From assembly GCA_030152105.1 (NCBI GenBank), contig JASLIH010000238.1, positions 1 through 20,082 of the forward strand: DNA of 20,082 nucleotides, written 5' to 3'. Shown in pieces: positions 15,162-20,082 of the stretch. The translations under genes were made by a program, and so were the position numbers. The stretch comes from Actinomycetes bacterium. Lineage in GTDB: Bacteria; Actinomycetota; CALGFH01. Within the stretch, counting starts at the first letter, position 1. The number at the start of each line of letters is the position of its first letter. The notes under the pieces are model-generated. The model saw only the letters and a list, made by a program, of their open reading frames with translations, was not told the DNA's origin and made no database searches.

Positions 15162-15934
15162 TCCAGTCGGTCGGGCGGGCGGCCCGGATCCTCAAGGCGC
15201 TGGGGTCGGAGTCGGCCCGCCTCGGCGTGACCGAGCTGGCCGAGCGGCTCGGCCTGGCCAAGGCGACGGTGTACGGGCTGCTGCGGACCCTGGAGGCCCA
15301 CCAGCTGGTCGAGCAGGACCTCGAGACCGGCAAGTACCGGCTCGGCCCGGCCCTGCTCCAGCTCGGCAACGCCTTCCTCGACAACAACGAGCTGCGGGCC
15401 CGCTCCCTGCTGTGGGCCGAGACCCTGGCCGGACGGGCGCAGGAGGCGGTGCACGTGGGGGTCCTGTACGGCGCCAACGTGCTGCTCGTCCACCACGTGT
15501 TCCGGCCTGACAACTCCCTCCAGATCCTCCAGGTGGGGGCGTCGATCCCCTGGCACGCGTGCGCGCTGGGGAAGGCGACCGTGGCCTACCTGGAGCCGGA
15601 GGCCCAGGCCGACCTGCTGGCCGCGCCGCTGCCCCGGCTGACCGGGCGGACCCTGACGAGCCGGGAGGTGCTCGAGGCCGAGCTGGAGGCGGTGGTCGAG
15701 GCCGGCGTGGCCGTCGAGGACCAGGAGGCGATCGTCGGCGAGGCCGGCATCGCCGCCGCCCTGTTCGACAACCGGGGGGCGGTGGTCGGCGCCATCGGCC
15801 TGGCCGGCCCGGTCGAGCGCCTGCTGCCCGACGGGCCGGCGGCCGAGACGGTCTCCGCGGTCAAGGAGGCGGCCCGCGGGCTGTCCCGCGAACTGGGTGC
15901 CGGCCGCCCGGCTGTGCCCCGCGCCGGCGCCTGA
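15158..15934 (+). CDS. IclR-family transcriptional regulator
   Basis: A 258-residue DNA-binding regulator. An N-terminal winged helix-turn-helix lies at about 5-65 ('LGVTELAERLGLAKATVYGLLRTLEAHQLV'). It is followed by an IclR effector domain (about 75-245) with the typical 'GASIPWHACALGKATVAYL' (127-145) and 'AIGLAGPVERL' segments. The GTG start overlaps the dhaL stop (GTGA at 15158-15161), so it belongs to the same transcript. Relatives such as GylR control glycerol use in Streptomyces, and a role in sensing glycerol or dihydroxyacetone metabolites fits the position next to dhaM and dhaL. The inverted repeat at 13948-13964 is a candidate target. Confidence 0.93.
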
Positions 15935-15971
15935 GTCGCGCGACGACGCATCCCGCCCCTACGATGGCGCT
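15935..15971 (+). promoter_or_regulatory. Predicted leaderless promoter of the isochorismate synthase gene
   Basis: TACGAT at 15960-15965 fits TANNNT and ends six bases before the ATG at 15972, the spacing expected when transcription starts at the start codon. There is no ribosome-binding site in the gap. A 10-bp perfect palindrome, GTCGCGCGAC, occupies 15935-15944 immediately after the iclR stop. No -35 element is evident. Confidence 0.5.
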
Positions 15972-17330
15972 ATGACGTCAATGGCGGACCCCGGGCCGGA
16001 GCCGACCCGGGGGTCCCAGCGGCTCGAGCCCGGTCCCTCGGCGCGTCAGGCGCCAGGTCGGCTGGTCAGCCGGGCCATCCTGCTCGCCGAAGGGCTCGAC
16101 CCGCTCGATCTGGTCGGAGACGACGGCTTTGTCTGGCGCTCGGCGGCCGGCACCCTGGTCGGCACCGGCGCGGCCGCCCGGGTCCCGGTCGGCACCGGCC
16201 CAGGACGGATCGAGCGGGCCGCCGAGGCGGTCGCCACCGTCCTGGAGGCCGCCGAGGTCGAGGACGACGCCAGCGGCCTCGGCCCGGCCGCGGTCGGCGC
16301 CCTCCCGTTCCACCCGGCCAACCCCGGCGAGCTGGTCGTCCCCTCCCTGCTGCTGCGCACCGACCCCGAGGGTCGCACCTGGGCCGTCCTCACCGAGCCG
16401 GGCCCGTTCGACCCGCCCCCGGCCGCCGACCTCCTGGCCCGCCTCCGCGCCAGCATGCGCGACGATGTCCGCTGGCCCGCCGCCCGCCGCCTCGACGGCC
16501 CCCGGCCGACCGGCGGACCAGGCGGCACGGGGCTGACCGGGCTGGAGGCTTGGCGGGCGGCGGTGCTGGCGGCGCTGGAGGCGATCGGGGCGGGGCGGCT
16601 CGACAAGGTGGTGCTGGCCCGGGAGGCGGCGGTCGAGGCGGAGTGGCCGTTCCCGCGGGCCGAGCTGCTGCGGCGACTGCAGCGGCGACCGGGTGGGTCG
16701 ACGTTCCTGTACGCCAGCGGTGGGTTCGTCGGGGCCAGCCCGGAGCTGCTGGTCCTGCGCCGGGGCCGGGTGGCCACCTCCCGCCCGATGGCCGGCACGG
16801 TGCCCCAGGGCGACGGCGCCAGTGACGGGGCCGACGGGCTGGCCCGGCTCACCGGCTCGCCCAAGGAGGCGGTGGAGCACCGGCTGGTGGTCGACGCGGT
16901 CGCCGAGGGCCTGGCCAAGGTGGCCGACCGGGTCCAGGTCGGCCGTCCCGAGGTGGTCCGGCTGGCCACCGTGGCCCACCTGGCCACCGAGATCACGGCC
17001 GACCTCACCGGCCGGCTGCCGACCGCCCTTGAGCTGGCCGGCCTGCTCCACCCGACCCCGGCCGTCGGCGGCTCCCCCCGGGACGCCGCCCTGGCCGCGA
17101 TCGCCGCCCTGGAGCCGTTCGACCGGGGCTGCTACGCCGGCCCCGTCGGCTGGGTCGACCGCGCCGGCGACGGCGAGTGGGCGGTGGCCCTGCGTGGCGC
17201 CACCCTCCAGGGCCGCCACGCCCGCCTGGTGGCCGGGGCTGGCATCGTCCCCGGGTCCGACCCCGACGCCGAATGGGCCGAGACCGAGCACAAGCTCCGC
17301 GCCATGCTCGAGGTCCTGCTCACCCCCTGA
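15972..17330 (+). CDS. menF: Isochorismate synthase (MenF/EntC family)
   Basis: A 452-residue enzyme that converts chorismate to isochorismate, the entry step of classical menaquinone synthesis (or of salicylate-type siderophores). The catalytic half begins near 190. Lys212 in 'GRLDKVVLARE' matches the general base of MenF. 'GGFVGASPELLV' (250-261), 'SRPMAGTVPQG' (270-280), 'TGSPKEAVEHRLVV' (294-307), 'VAHLATEI' (334-341), 'LHPTPAVGG' (359-367), 'EPFDRGCYAGPVGW' (381-394) and 'GAGIVPGSDPDAEWAETEHKL' (422-442) are all present. Nearby menD supports a menaquinone role. The ATG at 15972 follows a -10 element by six bases; an in-frame ATG at 15981 is an alternative. The last 11 bases overlap the convergent hydrolase gene. 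Confidence 0.94.
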   Translation: MTSMADPGPEPTRGSQRLEPGPSARQAPGRLVSRAILLAEGLDPLDLVGDDGFVWRSAAGTLVGTGAAARVPVGTGPGRIERAAEAVATVLEAAEVEDDASGLGPAAVGALPFHPANPGELVVPSLLLRTDPEGRTWAVLTEPGPFDPPPAADLLARLRASMRDDVRWPAARRLDGPRPTGGPGGTGLTGLEAWRAAVLAALEAIGAGRLDKVVLAREAAVEAEWPFPRAELLRRLQRRPGGSTFLYASGGFVGASPELLVLRRGRVATSRPMAGTVPQGDGASDGADGLARLTGSPKEAVEHRLVVDAVAEGLAKVADRVQVGRPEVVRLATVAHLATEITADLTGRLPTALELAGLLHPTPAVGGSPRDAALAAIAALEPFDRGCYAGPVGWVDRAGDGEWAVALRGATLQGRHARLVAGAGIVPGSDPDAEWAETEHKLRAMLEVLLTP

Positions 17331-18213
17331 GCCCCTCGGTGAAGAACGCCTCCAGGGCGTCCAGGGTCTGGGCTGGGGACTCCTCGGGGAGGAAGTGGCC
17401 GCCGGGGATGCCGTGGCCGCGGAGGTCGTCGCACCAGGGGCGCCAGGCGGCCAGCGGGTCCTCGGCCCGGCGGGCGATGCCCTCGGTGCCCCAGAGGGCG
17501 AGCACCGGGCAGGCGATCCGGCGCCGGCCCAGGTCGGCCGCGTCGTGCTGGTCGTCGACTCCGGCCCCGGCCCGGTAGTCCTCACAGGAGGCGTGGATGG
17601 CGGCCGGGTCCGAGAAGCACCGCACGTACTCCTCGACCGCCTCGGGCGCGAACGCGTCCGGGTCGGCGGCCCAGCGGCGCAGCTTCTCCCTGACCCACCA
17701 GGCGGGGTCGGCGCCGATCATGGTCTCGGGAAGGCCGCCGGGCTGGGCCAGGAACAGCCAGTGGTAGGTGGCCATGGCGAGCTCGCGGTCCATCCGCCGC
17801 CACATGACGTGGGTCGGGATGATGTCGAGCACGGCCAGCCGGGTCACCACCGCCGGATGGTCGAGGGCCATGCGGTAGCCGACCCGGCCGCCCCGGTCGT
17901 GGCCGGCGACGGCGAACCCGCCGTAGCCGAGCTCGGCCATGACCTCGACCATGTCGCCGGCCATGACCCGCTTGGAGTAGCTGTGGTGGCCGGGGTCGGA
18001 CGGTGGCCTGGCCGAGCGGCCGTAGCCTCGCAGGTCGGCCGCGACCACGGTGAACCGCTCGGCCAGGCCGGGCGCGACCCGGTGCCACATGGCCGAGGTC
18101 TGCGGGTAGCCGTGGAGCAGGAGCAGCGGCGGCCCGTCCCCGCCAACGCGCAGGTGGATCCCGGCCCCCTCGGTCGCCACCGTGCGGGTGCTGAACCCCT
18201 CGAACATCGTCAT
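17320..18213 (-). CDS. Alpha/beta hydrolase of the fluoroacetate/haloacetate dehalogenase group
   Basis: A 297-residue cytoplasmic hydrolase. Fluoroacetate dehalogenases use an Asp nucleophile, and every active-site residue of that group can be found: Asp106, Arg107 and Arg110 in 'GHDRGGR' (nucleophile and carboxylate-binding arginines), Asp130 in 'LAVLDIIPT', the halide-pocket residues His151, Trp152 ('YHW') and Tyr213 ('EDYRAG'), and His273 in 'GGHF'. The oxyanion region is 'LHGYPQTSAMWH' (33-44). The overall pattern ('FLAQPGGLPE', 'IHASCEDYRAGA') is close to known haloacetate dehalogenases. The gene starts 13 bases after menD on the same strand, where MenH might be expected, but MenH uses Ser in GxSxGG and that is absent. 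Epoxide hydrolase activity is less likely. Substrate in vivo is unknown. Confidence 0.9.
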   Translation of the reverse strand: MTMFEGFSTRTVATEGAGIHLRVGGDGPPLLLLHGYPQTSAMWHRVAPGLAERFTVVAADLRGYGRSARPPSDPGHHSYSKRVMAGDMVEVMAELGYGGFAVAGHDRGGRVGYRMALDHPAVVTRLAVLDIIPTHVMWRRMDRELAMATYHWLFLAQPGGLPETMIGADPAWWVREKLRRWAADPDAFAPEAVEEYVRCFSDPAAIHASCEDYRAGAGVDDQHDAADLGRRRIACPVLALWGTEGIARRAEDPLAAWRPWCDDLRGHGIPGGHFLPEESPAQTLDALEAFFTEGLRG

Positions 18214-18226
18214 GCGTGCCGGCGGC

Positions 18227-20038
18227 CTACCCGCCGGCCGCGACGACCACGGCCTCGGCCAGGTCCCGGTGGCGGGCCAGGTTGGCCGCCCGGTCGCTGC
18301 GGACCACCACCAGCTGGGTCCCGCCCCCGGCCAGGGCGGCGTCCAGGGCCGGGACGAGGTCGGCCGCCTTCTCGACGACCCGCGCCGGCACCCGGGCGGC
18401 GGCGGCCAGGGCGGTCAGGTCCAGCCCGTGTGGGGTGCCGAACAAGGGCTCGAACAGGGCGCCGGGGAGTTGCGCCTGGGGCAGGAAGCTGAAGATCCCG
18501 CCGCCGTCGTTGTCGATCACGACCAGGACCGCCCCCCGCGACCGGCCCGCCGCCCCAAGCAGGCTGGAGGCGTCGTGCAGCAGGGTCAGGTCGCCACACA
18601 GCGCCACCACCGGCTCGTCGCCGGCCGCCGCCACCCCCAGCGAGGTGGCCACGAACCCGTCGATCCCCGACAGCCCCCGGTTGGCCACATACCGCAGCCC
18701 CTCCCGAGGCCGGGCGAACGCGTCCACGTCCCGCACCGGCATGCTCGACCCCACCACCAGGGTCCCCCCGGCCGGCACCCAGCCGACCAGGTCGCGGGCC
18801 ACCCGCCCCTCGAACGGCTCCGCCCAGTCGTCCAGCAGCCCGTCAATCGCCTCCCGAGCCAGCCGTTCGGCCTCCAGCCATTCGCCGAGCCAGGGGCTCG
18901 CGGGATCGTCCAAGTGGGTGACCCCGGCACCAGGGGTGGGCCGGCCACTGGCGGTGGGTCGGGCGCCGGCCCCGCTCCCCGGCCCGTCGGCGGTGAGGAG
19001 GGCGGCGGTGGCGGCGAGCAGGCCCGAGGGGTCGGCGGTGAGGCGGAGGGAGGCGACGCGGGCCGGGTCGGCCCAGCCGCCGGAGGGGTCGACCAGGACC
19101 TGGGGGATGGGCCCGTCCAGCCAGGCGGTCAGGGCCTTGCTGGTGGGGGCGCCGCCGACCCGGACGACCAGGCTGGGCCGGTGGGCGGCGGCGAACCGGG
19201 GCGCCCGGACCAGGCCGTCGTAGGTGGAGATGGCGGCCGGGCCGCGGCGGGCCCCGGACAGCGGGTCGGCCAGCACCGGCCAGCCGCTGGCGGCGGCGAA
19301 CGCGTCGACGGCCGCCGCATCCAGGTCCGCCCCCCACCCGGCGACCAGCAGCCCCCTCGGGCTGGCCCGGACCGCCTCGGCCAGCTCGGCCACGTCGCCG
19401 GGGGCCGCCGACCGCATCCCGGCCGGCGTGGCCGTCCACGGCGCGCCGCCGGCCCGGCCCTCCACCGGCTCCCCGGCCAGCCGCGCCTCGCCCTCGGCCG
19501 CGGGCGGGACCAGCGGGTCGGCAAAGGCCAGGTTGAGGTGGACCGGCCCGGCCGGGGGGCCGGCCGCCTCGGCCCACGCCCGGCTGGCCAGCGAGCGCCA
19601 GTAGCGGCCGGCCCCCGGCTCGTCGGTGGGCACGCCGGCCTCGCAGAACCACCGCACCGCCGGCCCGTACAGCTTGAGCTGGTCGGTGGCCTGGTTGGCC
19701 CCGGTCCCGCGCAGCTCGGGCGGCCGGTCCGCGGTCAGCACCAGCAGCGGGACCCGGGCCAGGTCGGCCTCAAGGACCGCCGGGTGGAAGTTGGCCGCCG
19801 CCGTCCCCGAGGTGCACAGCACCACCGCCGCCCGCCCCGACCGCTTGGCCGCCCCAAGGGCGAAGAACGCCGCCGACCGCTCGTCCAGGTGCACATGCAC
19901 CCTGATCCCCGGATGCTCCGCCAGGGCCAGCGCCAGCGGCGCCGACCTCGACCCCGGAGCCAGGCAGGCGTCGGTCACCCCGGCCCTGGCCAGCTCGTCG
20001 ACCAGCGTCAGTGCGAACCGCCGCCCCGCCCCGCTCAC
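18227..20038 (-). CDS. menD: 2-succinyl-5-enolpyruvyl-6-hydroxy-3-cyclohexene-1-carboxylate synthase (SEPHCHC synthase)
   Basis: A 603-residue thiamine-diphosphate enzyme that joins isochorismate and 2-oxoglutarate in the second step of menaquinone synthesis. The N-terminal domain shows 'APGSRSAPLALAL' (27-39) with the isochorismate-contacting Ser-Arg-Ser, 'HLDERSAAFFALG' (50-62) with the cofactor-activating Glu53, 'CTSGTAAANFHPA' (75-87) and 'TADRPPELRGTGANQ' (102-116). The C-terminal domain has 'NRGLSGIDGFVATSLG', the metal-diphosphate motif 'GDLTLLHDASSL' and 'IDNDGGGIFSFLPQA'. A Gly/Pro/Thr-rich insert of about 25 residues lies between the middle and C-terminal domains. GTG start with GGAG six bases upstream (20045-20048, minus). 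The hydrolase gene follows after 13 bases, so the two are likely cotranscribed. Confidence 0.96.
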   Translation of the reverse strand: MSGAGRRFALTLVDELARAGVTDACLAPGSRSAPLALALAEHPGIRVHVHLDERSAAFFALGAAKRSGRAAVVLCTSGTAAANFHPAVLEADLARVPLLVLTADRPPELRGTGANQATDQLKLYGPAVRWFCEAGVPTDEPGAGRYWRSLASRAWAEAAGPPAGPVHLNLAFADPLVPPAAEGEARLAGEPVEGRAGGAPWTATPAGMRSAAPGDVAELAEAVRASPRGLLVAGWGADLDAAAVDAFAAASGWPVLADPLSGARRGPAAISTYDGLVRAPRFAAAHRPSLVVRVGGAPTSKALTAWLDGPIPQVLVDPSGGWADPARVASLRLTADPSGLLAATAALLTADGPGSGAGARPTASGRPTPGAGVTHLDDPASPWLGEWLEAERLAREAIDGLLDDWAEPFEGRVARDLVGWVPAGGTLVVGSSMPVRDVDAFARPREGLRYVANRGLSGIDGFVATSLGVAAAGDEPVVALCGDLTLLHDASSLLGAAGRSRGAVLVVIDNDGGGIFSFLPQAQLPGALFEPLFGTPHGLDLTALAAAARVPARVVEKAADLVPALDAALAGGGTQLVVVRSDRAANLARHRDLAEAVVVAAGG

Positions 20039-20040
20039 GC

Positions 20041-20046
20041 TAGGCT
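20041..20046 (+). promoter_or_regulatory. Candidate -10 element for a leaderless gene at the right edge
   Basis: TAGGCT at 20041-20046 fits TANNNT and ends six bases before the ATG at 20053, the leaderless spacing also seen before the isochorismate synthase gene. It lies in the 14-base gap between divergent start codons and overlaps the menD ribosome-binding site on the other strand. Confidence 0.4.
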
Positions 20047-20052
20047 CCGTTC

Positions 20053-20082
20053 ATGACCGACCACCCCGGGCCACCCGCGCCC
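20053..20082 (+). CDS. Start of an unidentified gene, cut by the window edge
   Basis: An ATG at 20053 opens a frame of ten codons (MTDHPGPPAP) that runs out of the window. A disordered Pro-rich N-terminus is common in actinobacterial proteins. The TAGGCT element six bases upstream and the divergent position relative to menD suggest a true start. Nothing can be said about function; other menaquinone genes are possible neighbours but this is speculation. Confidence 0.4.
   Translation, partial: MTDHPGPPAP

Noticed and set aside
17320..18213. Naming the hydrolase next to menD as MenH
   Set aside because: MenH needs a Ser nucleophile in GxSxGG; this protein has GHDRGG with Asp and the complete residue set of haloacetate dehalogenases.
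18182..20056. Long plus-strand open frame opposite menD
   Set aside because: Shadow frame without recognisable motifs; menD on the minus strand has every cofactor and substrate motif.

Overview
The window is about 20 kb of very GC-rich DNA (third codon positions almost all G or C). It has short or overlapping gene junctions, frequent GTG starts and several apparent leaderless genes. Together with the gene content (an AfsR/SARP-type ATPase regulator, a daunorubicin-type exporter, an L,D-transpeptidase and classical menaquinone genes) this points to a member of the Actinomycetota. I cannot place it more closely. No tRNA, rRNA, CRISPR array, insertion sequence or phage gene was seen; the region reads as ordinary chromosome.

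Left part, 1-4295, plus strand. The 3' end of a spermidine/putrescine-type ABC substrate-binding protein is followed 3 and 7 bases later by its two permeases (PotB- and PotC-like). No matching ATPase is present downstream. A 76-base gap with an 11-bp direct repeat of 22-bp period precedes a DrrA/DrrB-like two-gene ABC exporter, whose genes overlap by ATGA.

Middle, 4240-12263. A 1099-residue SARP/BTAD-NB-ARC regulator on the minus strand overlaps the exporter 3' end tail to tail. It lies just downstream of a secreted penicillin-acylase-family Ntn hydrolase (925 residues). The acylase is divergent from a membrane-anchored L,D-transpeptidase, and the 138-base region between them holds a palindrome inside the predicted acylase promoter. 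A small single-pass membrane protein of unknown function is convergent with the transpeptidase and sits downstream of an ACAD10/11-like acyl-CoA dehydrogenase.

Right-centre, 13559-15934. A dodecin-like gene is divergent from the dehydrogenase. It is followed by dhaM, dhaL and an IclR-family regulator in one tight unit, with a consensus TTGACA and an inverted repeat upstream. dhaK is not in the window. The dodecin lacks the usual flavin-stacking residues.

Right end, 15972-20082. An isochorismate synthase gene (plus) is convergent with a menD-hydrolase pair (minus), so the first two steps of classical menaquinone synthesis are encoded here. The hydrolase occupies the place where menH would be expected, but it carries the full catalytic set of fluoroacetate/haloacetate dehalogenases. 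A further gene begins at 20053 and leaves the window. The most promising items for follow-up are this dehalogenase-like enzyme in the menaquinone cluster, the dha unit with an atypical dodecin and no dhaK, and the operator-like repeats upstream of the exporter, the acylase and dhaM.
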